Origin: Chloracidobacterium sp. | GTDB taxonomy: Bacteria > Acidobacteriota > Blastocatellia > Pyrinomonadales > Pyrinomonadaceae | DNA length: 64,000 nt | Reading direction: 5' to 3' | NCBI GenBank assembly: GCA_016711345.1 | Contig: JADJTD010000001.1 | Location: forward strand, 62,001-126,000 | In this document: positions 1 to 10,875 of the stretch, one piece after another | Numbering within the stretch: the first letter of the stretch is position 1 | Layout: the number at the start of each line of letters is the position of its first letter | Translations under genes and position numbers: made by a program | The notes under the pieces: model-generated | What the model saw: the letters and a program-made list of their open reading frames with translations, nothing else | Told to the model about the DNA's origin: nothing | Databases searched by the model: none

Positions 1-2
1 AC

Positions 3-2525
<2,523 letters not shown>

Positions 2526-2533
2526 AGGATTAT

Positions 2534-3046
2534 ATGGATCTACTACACGTGCATTTGCTGTTAAATCATTTTCCCGTCATTGGGACCATCATTGGTATTG
2601 CCCTGCTTCTGTTCGGTTTCGTCAGCAAGAGCGATTTACTAAAACGTGCGAGTTTGGCGATGTTCTTCGTGCTCGCATTGTTGACAATCGCAGTCTTCCT
2701 GACCGGCGAGCCAGCCGAAGAGAGGGTTGAAAAATCGGCCGGCGTCTCAAAGGTTCTCATGGAAGAACACGAAGAAGCCGCGCTGCCTGCGCTGATCGGG
2801 ATGGAAGTTACGGGATGTATAGCACTGATCGGACTTTTCGTGTCGTTCCGGAAATCGAAATTCGCAAATATTGGCTTCGCTGCGGCAATGGTCCTTTCAA
2901 TCGTGACGTTTGGCCTTATGGCTCGGACCGCAAATCTCGGCGGGCAGATACGCCACGCGGAAATTCGATCAGGCACCGCGGGACCTGGTAACGAAAATCC
3001 TGCGGCGACAAAAAGCAAAAAGGACGACGATGACGACAAGGACTAG
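2534..3046 (+). CDS. DUF2231-like four-helix membrane protein (first of a pair)
   Basis: The product has 170 residues and four predicted membrane helices (about residues 12-30, 37-56, 86-104 and 110-130), then a charged tail ending in Asp/Lys. The N-terminus LHVHLLLNHFPVIG is typical of DUF2231-type proteins. Histidines at HLLLNHFP, EEHEEAALPA and IRHAE sit next to membrane segments and could bind haem, which is inference. It begins 8 nt after the catalytic gene and precedes a paralogue. No NarI-type cytochrome is encoded in this operon, so this pair is the best candidate for membrane anchor or quinone exchange. The function is not established. Confidence 0.75.
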   Translation: MDLLHVHLLLNHFPVIGTIIGIALLLFGFVSKSDLLKRASLAMFFVLALLTIAVFLTGEPAEERVEKSAGVSKVLMEEHEEAALPALIGMEVTGCIALIGLFVSFRKSKFANIGFAAAMVLSIVTFGLMARTANLGGQIRHAEIRSGTAGPGNENPAATKSKKDDDDDKD

Positions 3047-3103
3047 AAGAGTGAAGATGAAATATCTCTCGAGTGAGATTCTGGGCGAAAGTTAGACATT
3101 AAA

Positions 3104-3541
3104 ATGGACGCAACCAAACTGCATTTACTGTTCAACTATTTCCCGTTTGCCGGAACCGTTATCGGTCCAATTGTTCTGATCTATGGAACACGACGGCGGA
3201 GTGAGAAGGCTCAAAAGATAGGCCTCGGGATCCTGATTTTGACGGCGATTCTGACACTCGTTGTTTTCGGGACGGGTGAGGCAGCGGGAAAGGGTTCTGA
3301 ACTCTTGATCGGCCAGGTGTGGACAAATATTCAGGGGCACCGGGCATCAGCACTTCCCGCCTTTGCAGTGATCGAGGCGAACGGTATTTTTGCTTTTTTC
3401 GGATTCATCAACCTGATGCGGAAAAAAGCTCTGACGCAATGGCTCATCATTATCGTCCTTTTGCTCTCGGTCGCATCGGTCAGCCTCACGGCTCGAACAG
3501 CGTACCTTGGCAGGTCCATTCACTCGGTGAATGCCCAATAG
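3104..3541 (+). CDS. DUF2231-like four-helix membrane protein (second of a pair)
   Basis: The product has 145 residues, four predicted helices and a layout matching the preceding gene: LHLLFNYFPFAG at the start, GHRASALPAF before helix 3, and RTAYLGRSIHS at the end. Three histidines occupy positions equivalent to those of the upstream paralogue, although the second His of the first motif is Tyr here. This suggests an ancient tandem duplication that kept selected residues. It lies between catalytic and beta genes of the type II enzyme, so a role in that complex is likely. A haem or quinone role is inference. Confidence 0.75.
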   Translation: MDATKLHLLFNYFPFAGTVIGPIVLIYGTRRRSEKAQKIGLGILILTAILTLVVFGTGEAAGKGSELLIGQVWTNIQGHRASALPAFAVIEANGIFAFFGFINLMRKKALTQWLIIIVLLLSVASVSLTARTAYLGRSIHSVNAQ

Positions 3542-3618
3542 CAAGGTTAAGAATCGAAATTACTGATGAACAAAAACAATGAGGTTATCGACGAACCAAC
3601 GACACGGAGAACAAACAT

Positions 3619-4761
3619 ATGGCACGCGTAAATAACTGGCAGCTCGGACGAGAAATGTCCTATTGGTATCCGGAAAGCAGGCCGCAGAAGCAATTTGCCG
3701 CCGTTTTCGATACGAATAAATGTATCGCGTGCCAAACCTGCACGCTGGCGTGCAAAACGACGTGGACTTCGGGCAAGGGGCAGGAGTATATGCTCTGGAA
3801 CAACGTCGAAAGCAAGCCTTACGGTTCCTATCCGCTTGCTTGGGACCTTAATCTCCTGAGTTTGCTCGATGGGCAAAATTGGGGTGAGGAAAATGGTCAA
3901 TCTGTTTATAAAGGAAGCACCATTTTTGAGTCAGCACCTGCCGGCGAACGCGTTCTCGGTTGGCGGCCGGAGGATGAGGACTACGCCTATCCGAACGTTG
4001 GCGAAGACGACTGTGCCGGTGGCATCGAGCACGGCGCCAGCATCGAGATCCCACACGCAATGGCGTGGTTCTACTATCTCGCCCGTATCTGTAATCACTG
4101 CACTTATCCGGGATGCTTGGCATCGTGCCCTCGAGGTTCGATCTACAAGCGGCCCGAGGACGGCATCGTTCTTGTCGATCAAAACCGCTGCCGCGGCTAT
4201 CAGGAATGTGTTCGCGGCTGTCCGTATAAGAAGGTGTTTTTCAACCCGATGACGTCGACATCGGAAAAATGCATCGCCTGTTATCCCAAGATCGAACAAG
4301 GGCTGTCACCACAGTGTTTCGCCAACTGCATTGGAAAGATCCGTGTTGCCGGATTTATCAATACGCCAGACAAGGCCGAGGCTGATAACCCGATCGATTA
4401 TTTGGTTCATATCAAGAAAGTTGCCTTGCCGCTCTTCCCTCAGTTCGGTCTTGAACCAAACGTTTACTATATTCCGCCGATCCATGTTCCAACGGCGTTT
4501 ACCCGTCAGATGTTCGGCCCGGGTACAGATAAGGCCGTCGAGATCTACCGAAACGCACCGAACGATCCGGACCTGACCAGTTTATTAGGCCTGTTCGGCT
4601 CGACCGAGGCGATAATGCGCAAATGGAAACGTGTCGGCGATAAGGCTATCGGGATGGATGAGAATGGAAAAGAGCTGGTCAATGTACCGTTCAAGGAACC
4701 GGTCCACATTCGACCGGCCTACGACAAGCTATATCAGATCACGCGCACCAATTGTCCGTGA
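3619..4761 (+). CDS. Iron-sulfur beta subunit, NxrB/NarH-type
   Basis: This 380-residue electron-transfer subunit is close in length to type II beta subunits. Four cluster motifs are visible: C35-x2-C-x2-C-x3-C; CNHCTYPGCLASC; CRGYQECVRGC, where Tyr replaces one Cys as expected for a [3Fe-4S] cluster; and KCIACYP followed by CFANC. The start WQLGREM, the KGQEYMLWNN block and MFGPGTDKAVE are strongly NxrB-like. No signal peptide is seen; such subunits usually travel with the alpha subunit. The ATG follows GGAG at 9 nt. A 21-codon reading frame beginning at 3565 overlaps this start and might give translational coupling. Confidence 0.92.
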   Translation: MARVNNWQLGREMSYWYPESRPQKQFAAVFDTNKCIACQTCTLACKTTWTSGKGQEYMLWNNVESKPYGSYPLAWDLNLLSLLDGQNWGEENGQSVYKGSTIFESAPAGERVLGWRPEDEDYAYPNVGEDDCAGGIEHGASIEIPHAMAWFYYLARICNHCTYPGCLASCPRGSIYKRPEDGIVLVDQNRCRGYQECVRGCPYKKVFFNPMTSTSEKCIACYPKIEQGLSPQCFANCIGKIRVAGFINTPDKAEADNPIDYLVHIKKVALPLFPQFGLEPNVYYIPPIHVPTAFTRQMFGPGTDKAVEIYRNAPNDPDLTSLLGLFGSTEAIMRKWKRVGDKAIGMDENGKELVNVPFKEPVHIRPAYDKLYQITRTNCP

Positions 4762-4772
4762 GGAGGTTCTTT

Positions 4773-5615
4773 ATGCGATTCGTAACGTCGCTCACTATTT
4801 TGGCTCTTTTATTCGCGACTTCGTGCAATAAGGTTCAGGTCCCGACGCCCGAGGTCAATGTAGCCCAGGTCAAGGAGATCACGCTTGACCCAAATGCGGC
4901 CGTCTGGGACGCAGTCTCGCTCCACGCATCGAAAATGATCTTGCAGGATCTCGTAGAGCCGCGTCTTTTAGAACCGTCGACGTCTGAGGTATTGGTCAAG
5001 GCGATCACCAACGGCAGCGAAATTGCTTTCAGGCTCGAATGGCTGGACGAGAGCCAAAGCGACATGCCGGGGCCTAGACATTTCATTGACGGTTGTGCGG
5101 TACAGCTTCCTTCAAAGGCCGATCCAAATGTTCCAGCTCCGCAAATGGGCGAGGTCGGGAAGACCGTTGAGATCTCATACTGGCGTGCCGATTGGCAGGC
5201 GATCGTTGAAGGACGAGCCGATAATATCAACGCGATATATCCAAATGCATCGATCGACCACTACCCGGCCGAGGCCAAGCCGCTCGAGAATAACCCTCAG
5301 GCTCAGGCCGAGACCGCCGCTCGATACGCTCCGGCACGAGCACTCGGAAGTAAGCGTTCCGGACCCCGCGAACAACCGGTCGAAGACCTGGTCGCTGAAG
5401 GGCCGAGCACATTGTCGCCTGCCCCGAACGCTGTCTCAAAGGGAAGAGGCGTCAAAACGCCGAAAGGTTGGGCCGTCGTCATCTCGCGGCCGATGCCAAC
5501 CGGTTTCTCAGCAGCGACGCCCTCGCAGATCGCGTTTGCGGTTTGGGAAGGCTCCCACATCGAGGTGGGTGCAAGAAAGATGCGGACCGGTTGGGTGCCG
5601 CTGATATTGAAGTGA
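4773..5615 (+). CDS. Haem-b gamma subunit lipoprotein, ethylbenzene-dehydrogenase (EB_dh) type
   Basis: The chosen start MRFVTSLT lies 6 nt after AGGAGG. It gives a signal peptide ending ATSC, so the mature protein is probably a lipoprotein, which is unusual because known periplasmic gamma subunits are soluble. The rest fits the EB_dh haem domain of NxrC-, DdhC- and EbdC-type subunits. The motif APQMGEVGK supplies a candidate Met ligand and ARKMRTGW a Lys ligand, the Met/Lys pair known for this family. It would pass electrons between the beta subunit and the membrane or a cytochrome. A Pro/Ala/Arg-rich insert lies around residues 185-225. Confidence 0.82.
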   Translation: MRFVTSLTILALLFATSCNKVQVPTPEVNVAQVKEITLDPNAAVWDAVSLHASKMILQDLVEPRLLEPSTSEVLVKAITNGSEIAFRLEWLDESQSDMPGPRHFIDGCAVQLPSKADPNVPAPQMGEVGKTVEISYWRADWQAIVEGRADNINAIYPNASIDHYPAEAKPLENNPQAQAETAARYAPARALGSKRSGPREQPVEDLVAEGPSTLSPAPNAVSKGRGVKTPKGWAVVISRPMPTGFSAATPSQIAFAVWEGSHIEVGARKMRTGWVPLILK

Positions 5616-5627
5616 TCGGGAGAAACT

Positions 5628-6101
5628 ATGGCGGTGATTAGTGATCTAATGAAGGTTCACAAGGTGATCGACGAATTATTCTTCGAACACCAGCGGGCAC
5701 TGCTTCATTTTGATTTTGAAAAGGCTCTCCGCATTCTCATTGCCTACGAGTCCACGCTTCTTAATCATATGGCGGACGAAGAAAGCATTTTGCTGCCGGT
5801 TTATGAAGAGCGGGCTGACTTCCCTGCAGCTGGGTCTCCGAAACTCTTCTATGACGATCACGCCAAGATGCGTTCGTACATTGAGCTATTCAAACAAAAG
5901 ACAAGCGAAATGCCGGCCGAATCTGAGCTGGACCGCGTACTGCTTCAGCTTTTGGATCGCGAAGCGTTTTACCTTCGCCTTTGCAGCCATCACGACCGGC
6001 GTGAGGCCGATTTTCTTTATCCAATGCTTGACGGACTGCTATCCGATAAAGAGAAGCATGAAATGCTTGACCGCGTAAGACTTCGCGGAGGAAAGCACTA
6101 A
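5628..6101 (+). CDS. Hemerythrin-domain protein
   Basis: This 157-residue cytoplasmic four-helix protein has the di-iron pattern HxxxD near the start (HKVIDELF), HQRALLHF, NHMADEESILLP, YDDHAKM and HHDRREADFLYP. Proteins of this type bind O2 or NO or protect metal centres. It is co-transcribed with the type II molybdoenzyme, 12 nt after the gamma gene and 4-13 nt before the TorD gene, which suggests protection or repair of that enzyme's clusters. A second di-iron protein, Ric, is encoded at 10876-11604. The start follows GGGAG. Confidence 0.85.
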   Translation: MAVISDLMKVHKVIDELFFEHQRALLHFDFEKALRILIAYESTLLNHMADEESILLPVYEERADFPAAGSPKLFYDDHAKMRSYIELFKQKTSEMPAESELDRVLLQLLDREAFYLRLCSHHDRREADFLYPMLDGLLSDKEKHEMLDRVRLRGGKH

Positions 6102-6105
6102 CCAG

Positions 6106-6762
6106 GTGTCCACTATGAAAATCCAGGAAAACAGTACTAGAGATCTGCTCGCCGAAGCGGCAGAATGGCGGCTGATAAGCCTACTATTCGATTGTCCGTC
6201 AAATGACTGGCTAAAGCAGGTCGCAGATCTCGCAAACCCCGTTAGAGACAAGAAACTGAAACGTGCCGCAAAAGCCGCTCAGAAAGAGGCCAGTGAAGGA
6301 CTATTTCATTCCATCTTCGGGCCGGGAGGACCGGCCCCGGGTCGCGAGGTCAGTTATCGCGGCTGGGTTCAACCGGGTTACATGCTGGCGGAATTGAATA
6401 GCTTCTACGACGCGTTCTCTTATAATCCGACCACGAGCGAGGTGCCTGATCATGTTGCGGTCGAGACCGGATTCGTCGCGTATCTGCGATTGAAAGAATT
6501 TTATGCTCTGGAAAACGGCGATAGTGAAAGTGCCGACGTAACTTCCAGGGCGTCAGTAACCTTTGTCGACGATCATATTTCAAAATATGCCCAAAGGCTG
6601 TCTAAGTTGCTTGCCGCATCTGGGATAAATTACCTTAAGCTCGCAGGAGCGGCGCTCTTTGACCGCGTCGGCCCGGACAAAGACAAATCGAAGCAAATAT
6701 TTCTGCCGGTGCTCGACGAAGAGAACGAGCCTGGATTTGAATGCGGCGGAGCGGCCATATGA
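6106..6762 (+). CDS. TorD/DmsD-family molybdoenzyme assembly chaperone
   Basis: The all-helical protein of about 215 residues resembles TorD/NarJ chaperones, with an N-terminal LISLLFDCPSNDW segment and the family signature FYDAFSYNP. Such chaperones insert the Mo cofactor and hold back Tat export of the catalytic subunit. It closes the type II operon. Two starts are possible: GTG at 6106 or ATG at 6115, the latter preceded by AGGTG. It is followed by 255 nt without an ORF before the next gene. Confidence 0.8.
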   Translation: MSTMKIQENSTRDLLAEAAEWRLISLLFDCPSNDWLKQVADLANPVRDKKLKRAAKAAQKEASEGLFHSIFGPGGPAPGREVSYRGWVQPGYMLAELNSFYDAFSYNPTTSEVPDHVAVETGFVAYLRLKEFYALENGDSESADVTSRASVTFVDDHISKYAQRLSKLLAASGINYLKLAGAALFDRVGPDKDKSKQIFLPVLDEENEPGFECGGAAI

Positions 6763-6927
6763 TTCGAACGGAATGCCGCAACCTTACGACTGTTTCGGTC
6801 GCGTTCGACATGGTTGTAGGGGAACGGTCTTTCGTCGCGCTCTTTCGTCGTTTTTCCCTCCCCTTACCTATTACACAACTCTTACATCTGTCCCCGCAAA
6901 TAGCTGATAGCATTTGAATTACGAAGA

Positions 6928-7012
6928 GAAAACGCTTACGGAAAAGCCGGGCGTTTTCAAATCAAAAGAGCTGTATCTAAATCGGTATTCAGCTCTCCGC
7001 GGGAGGTCTGAT
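6928..7012 (+). promoter_or_regulatory. Leader with two hairpins before the radical SAM gene
   Basis: Two inverted repeats are visible in the 255-nt gap. GAAAACGC (6928-6935) pairs with GCGTTTTC (6951-6958). AGAGCTG pairs with CAGCTCT just upstream of the GGGAGG ribosome site of the next gene. The first could be an inefficient terminator for the type II operon and the second could mask translation initiation. No cobalamin-riboswitch B12 box was recognised. The functions are inference. Confidence 0.3.
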
Positions 7013-7017
7013 TAATC

Positions 7018-8568
7018 GTGAGAGTATTATTTGTTTATCCTGTTTTCCCCGAGACCTACTGGAGCTTTCGCCACGCACTGTCGTTTGTCGGCAAGAAGGC
7101 CGCGTTTCCGCCGCTAGGACTGCTGACCGTTTCCGCCATGTTGCCCGAGAATTGGCAACGGCGTCTCGTAGATATGAATGTCCAGCCGCTAACCAGGAGC
7201 GATATTCAATGGGCGGATATTGTCTTTCTCAGCGCGATGATCGTCCAGAGGGAATCACTCGATCGGGTTGTAAAATTATGCAAAGAACTTGGCAAGCGAG
7301 TCGCAGTCGGCGGCCCGTATGTCTCGACGAGCTCGGATCTCGTACCGGAAGCGGATTTTGTTTTCGTAGGTGAAGCGGAAGCCACCTTGCCGGAGTTTAT
7401 CGACGATTTGAAATGCGGCTCGCCAAAGCGCATATATCAAGCAGCCGAGCGGCCCTCCCTTCTATCCACGCCAGTGCCGGATTTCGGTTTGATCGACATA
7501 AACCAGTACTCCTCGATGAATGTCCAATTTTCCCGGGGCTGTCCGTTTTCATGTGAGTTTTGCGACATTATCGAGATCTATGGCCGCTCGCCGCGCACCA
7601 AGTCAAGCGAACAGATGTTGGCCGAAATGGAGGCCATGCGGGTCGCCGGCTGGCGCGGCACGGTGTTTATCGTCGATGACAACTTCATCGGCAACAAACG
7701 CGAAGTTAGAAAATTCCTGCCGGACCTTATTGAATGGTCTGAGCGACATAATTTTCCATTTTCCTTTTTGACGGAAGCAAGCGTAAATCTAGCCGAAGAT
7801 GATTCTTTGCTCGAGATGATGCAAGCCGCCGGCTTTCACCGCGTCTTTGTCGGCATCGAAACACCCGCCGCTGAAAGTCTTAAAGAAGCCAACAAATCTC
7901 AGAACACAAAACGCGATCTGCTTGAGTCTGTTCGAAAGATCCAAAGCTATGGAATCGAGGTCATGGCCGGTTTTATTGTTGGATTCGATAACGATCCACA
8001 GGATATTTTCGACCGACAGATCAACTTTATCCGTGAAAGTGCAATTCCGCTTGCAATGGTCGGGCTCTTGACAGCCCTCCCCGACACGCAGCTTTGGAAG
8101 CGTTTGGAGCGCGAAGGCCGGCTTATTCATGAAAGCAGCGGAAACAATACGGATTGTTCTTTGAATTTTGTTCCAAAAATGAATCGGGAACGCCTAGTCG
8201 ATGGATACAAAGCCATTTTAAGGACCATTTACAGTTCGGAGGAATTCTATCAGCGCGCACTGGACTGCCTATCGCGTGTGAGAAACGGTTCGGCAGGATT
8301 GCAGCGAGACAGCGTCATCGGCGTTCTCAGGTCCTTCATCAGAATCGTGTTGAGACTCGGCGTACGCGACCGGGAACGCCGTCGATTCTGGAAGTATTTA
8401 TTCCGAGTCGTAAGACTTTCCCCGCGCAGTCTAGGAAACGGGATCGCTCTGGCGGCAATGGGATATCACTTTAGAAAGGTGACGGAGATACACTGTGCAA
8501 AAGTGCCCTTGACGGGGTTTGCGGGTGACGGGACGCAATTGGTCGGCGAAGTCAGTTTCGCCGACTGA
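7018..8568 (+). CDS. B12-binding-type radical SAM protein (DUF4070-like C-terminus)
   Basis: This 516-residue protein starts at GTG after GGGAGG. Residues 1-135 form a cobalamin-binding-like Rossmann fold (VLFVYPVFPETYW, FPPLGLLTVSA) without the DxHxxG base-off motif. The radical SAM CxxxCxxC is at Cys175, Cys179 and Cys182, and GIETPAAESLKEANK is the usual SAM-domain signature. The C-terminal third resembles DUF4070. Family members act in methylations or lipid and cofactor tailoring, but the substrate here cannot be told. It lies between the molybdoenzyme operon and a convergent decarboxylase gene. Confidence 0.85.
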   Translation: MRVLFVYPVFPETYWSFRHALSFVGKKAAFPPLGLLTVSAMLPENWQRRLVDMNVQPLTRSDIQWADIVFLSAMIVQRESLDRVVKLCKELGKRVAVGGPYVSTSSDLVPEADFVFVGEAEATLPEFIDDLKCGSPKRIYQAAERPSLLSTPVPDFGLIDINQYSSMNVQFSRGCPFSCEFCDIIEIYGRSPRTKSSEQMLAEMEAMRVAGWRGTVFIVDDNFIGNKREVRKFLPDLIEWSERHNFPFSFLTEASVNLAEDDSLLEMMQAAGFHRVFVGIETPAAESLKEANKSQNTKRDLLESVRKIQSYGIEVMAGFIVGFDNDPQDIFDRQINFIRESAIPLAMVGLLTALPDTQLWKRLEREGRLIHESSGNNTDCSLNFVPKMNRERLVDGYKAILRTIYSSEEFYQRALDCLSRVRNGSAGLQRDSVIGVLRSFIRIVLRLGVRDRERRRFWKYLFRVVRLSPRSLGNGIALAAMGYHFRKVTEIHCAKVPLTGFAGDGTQLVGEVSFAD

Positions 8569-8586
8569 TCGGTTTCGGCGAATTCG

Positions 8587-8617
8587 GAGAGAGAGAGAGA
8601 GTGTGTGTGTGTGTGTG
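8587..8617. repeat. (GA)7 (GT)8 microsatellite between convergent genes
   Basis: A run of seven GA units is followed directly by eight GT units in the 54-nt gap between two convergent stop codons. Such a composite dinucleotide tract is slippage-prone. It contains no obvious hairpin terminator for either gene. Confidence 0.95.
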
Positions 8618-8622
8618 AGCGA

Positions 8623-9996
8623 TTAGGCCATCGTTGCCAGAATGTCAGTGATATCTTGTTCGGTAGTGTCGGGATTTATGAAACAAAATCGCGATACAGT
8701 TTCAGGACCTTCCGGGTTTCTCCATTTGGTGGGAGCGACCAGAGCGAACCCTGACTTGTGATTCTTGTAGGTCCACGCGCGGTAGTCTTCGGCCTCCCAT
8801 CCTTTACGACGGTACAATACGCAGGATAGGCTTGGTTCTCTGACAAGTTCTGTGTGTTCAAATTCTGTTATCAACCGGCCGGCGATCTGAGCAAGTTCGA
8901 TCCCGCGTTCGATAGCTTTTTCATATCTATCGGTTCCGTGCGTTGCCAGGGAGAACCACAACGGCAGCCCTCGCACACGCCGCGTTAGCTGTATCTGATA
9001 ATCCGACGGATTAAATCCCTGTGCACCTTCGTCGCTGAAGATATCGAGGTAGGAACCCTCCTGAGCGTGGGCCCTTTTTGCGAGTTCCGGGTCGCGGTAT
9101 ATGATCGCACCGCAATCGTACGGTGAAAATAACCACTTGTGGGGATCGATCGTGACACTGTCGGCTTCTTCGATCCCGTTAAATAGATGCCGCACTGAGC
9201 GCGCCGCCAATGCTCCGCCACCGTAGGCGGCATCTACGTGAAACCAGATACTCTCTGATTTACATATAGTTGCGATACCCGCGAGATCGTCAATTATTCC
9301 GGCATTGGTCGTCCCCGCCGTTGCGATCACTGCGAACACCCTGCCTCGATCTTTAGCTGACATCCGCGATAAGGCTTCAGCCAGATGAGAGCCTTCGAGG
9401 CGGCTCTCCGTTTCGATCAGAAGGACATCGGCGTCGATAACTTTCGCCATCGCCTTGATCGACGAATGTGCCCCGTTCGAGGCGATCACGATGCCCCGGG
9501 TTTTAGAATTGCGTTCCTCGCGGTCTCGCCAATTTTCGCGAGCCGTGACCATTGCGGAAAGATTTGCCTCTGTGCCTCCGCTTGTAAAAACACCAAAAGC
9601 TCCGACGGGCATTCCAGTCAATGAGACCAGCCATTCCATCGCTTGGTTCTCGGCAAAAATGCAACCAGCTCCCTCCAGCCAGAATGCCCCATGAACGCTG
9701 GTTGCCGAGGTGACGAGGTCGAACATCACTGCCGCGCGGGTCGGAGATGCGGGGACAAACGCAAGATGGCGAGGATGATCGATCGGGACACTCGCTTTGA
9801 CCAACACATCCTTGAAAAGAGCGAATGCCTTCTCGCCGCCGATGCCTCTCGGTGAAATCGTCTCGCCAACGAGGGCCTTCAACTCCTCTGCCTTCTTAGG
9901 AAAGCCAAGCTTGGGATCGGTATCAGAAATACGCCCTATCGCGTATTTGATGACATCGAGTGACATCTCGACAAGATCGATATCAACGTTGTGCAT
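8623..9996 (-). CDS. Group II PLP-dependent amino-acid decarboxylase
   Basis: This 457-residue protein has the aspartate-aminotransferase fold typical of the group II decarboxylases (aromatic amino acids, aspartate, glutamate). The PLP lysine is Lys287 in DPHKW. FTSGGTEANLSAM binds the cofactor phosphate region and FHVDAAYGGG holds the conserved Asp. The N-terminal HPRHLAFVP block is also typical. The substrate cannot be predicted. It ends the leftward run of genes from the Crp regulator. The relation to nitrogen metabolism is not clear. Confidence 0.88.
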   Translation of the reverse strand: MHNVDIDLVEMSLDVIKYAIGRISDTDPKLGFPKKAEELKALVGETISPRGIGGEKAFALFKDVLVKASVPIDHPRHLAFVPASPTRAAVMFDLVTSATSVHGAFWLEGAGCIFAENQAMEWLVSLTGMPVGAFGVFTSGGTEANLSAMVTARENWRDREERNSKTRGIVIASNGAHSSIKAMAKVIDADVLLIETESRLEGSHLAEALSRMSAKDRGRVFAVIATAGTTNAGIIDDLAGIATICKSESIWFHVDAAYGGGALAARSVRHLFNGIEEADSVTIDPHKWLFSPYDCGAIIYRDPELAKRAHAQEGSYLDIFSDEGAQGFNPSDYQIQLTRRVRGLPLWFSLATHGTDRYEKAIERGIELAQIAGRLITEFEHTELVREPSLSCVLYRRKGWEAEDYRAWTYKNHKSGFALVAPTKWRNPEGPETVSRFCFINPDTTEQDITDILATMA

Positions 9997-10033
9997 AAAT
10001 TTGGGGATCGGAGCCGTCTTACGTAGCTTTTTA

Positions 10034-10864
10034 TCAGAATCCGGAATAATGTCCGATCACGACCGATAGTACGACGATCACGCCGTAAATGATCTCCCAA
10101 ACGCCGATCTGCATCGCTTTCATTTTACTCCGACCCGGTGAGAGGCCAGCAATAGCTCGATAAGCCAGTACCGACATAGCCATAATCGTCAAAATCGAAC
10201 TAAGGCCATAGAAAGCTAACATTGATACCAGAAAAAGAGCCGCGATATGGGCGAGTGTCGGGATCATCCGGGAATACTGCTTACCTTTTTCCAGACGAAG
10301 TCGCTCGCGAACATACAGGATAGAGGCAATTGACCTTGACGCAAAGATCGCCCATAGAGCGGCGGCATCTACCACCGGCATATTGGCCGATAGTCCGATC
10401 GCCGCGATTGAAGCCGACATAACGACTGCTCCCATCAACTCGGGTATTAACTTGCGGCTTTGTCTCGAGGCATCAATGTATATTTGAAAAATAGCGAGCG
10501 GCAAGATCCAAATAAATGGGAGTAGCGACTGGACGCCTACCGAAAGGAGCGTACCAGCAAGCCCAATGGAGAATATCGCACCGTAGCAAAGCAAAAATCG
10601 AAAGGCCAGGCACGCGCGCTCCCTGTTCCGCATGCCAAAGCGGTCGGCGATCAGCACCTTTAGCGGTTGCCGTGTGAGAAACGCACCGATAGTAAGACAG
10701 GCGATCCAGGGAGCTCCGGTTGAATAAGCGATCGCCAGACCGGCAATTAGGGGTTCGAGCAAAAATGCCCATCCACCGTGTTCGACCGGAAGAGCGACTT
10801 GCCGCACTCGAACAACTCTAATTGGTGCTGTTATCGGTGCGGCAGTCGACATACTTTGGTTCAT
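10034..10864 (-). CDS. ywiC: YwiC-like multi-pass membrane protein
   Basis: The product has 276 residues and about eight predicted membrane helices. The conserved motif PVEHGGWAFLLEPL near residue 27 is diagnostic of the YwiC family. In Bacillus, ywiC lies near nitrate-respiration genes, but its reaction is unknown; the fold resembles UbiA prenyltransferases. Here it directly follows ric (11 nt) in a cluster next to a nitrate-reductase operon, which repeats that association. Confidence 0.82.
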   Translation of the reverse strand: MNQSMSTAAPITAPIRVVRVRQVALPVEHGGWAFLLEPLIAGLAIAYSTGAPWIACLTIGAFLTRQPLKVLIADRFGMRNRERACLAFRFLLCYGAIFSIGLAGTLLSVGVQSLLPFIWILPLAIFQIYIDASRQSRKLIPELMGAVVMSASIAAIGLSANMPVVDAAALWAIFASRSIASILYVRERLRLEKGKQYSRMIPTLAHIAALFLVSMLAFYGLSSILTIMAMSVLAYRAIAGLSPGRSKMKAMQIGVWEIIYGVIVVLSVVIGHYSGF

Positions 10865-10875
10865 TCCGAGCGAAC

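Noticed and set aside
6763..7017. Cobalamin riboswitch before the B12-type radical SAM gene.
   Set aside because: No B12 box or the expected long structured leader was recognised.
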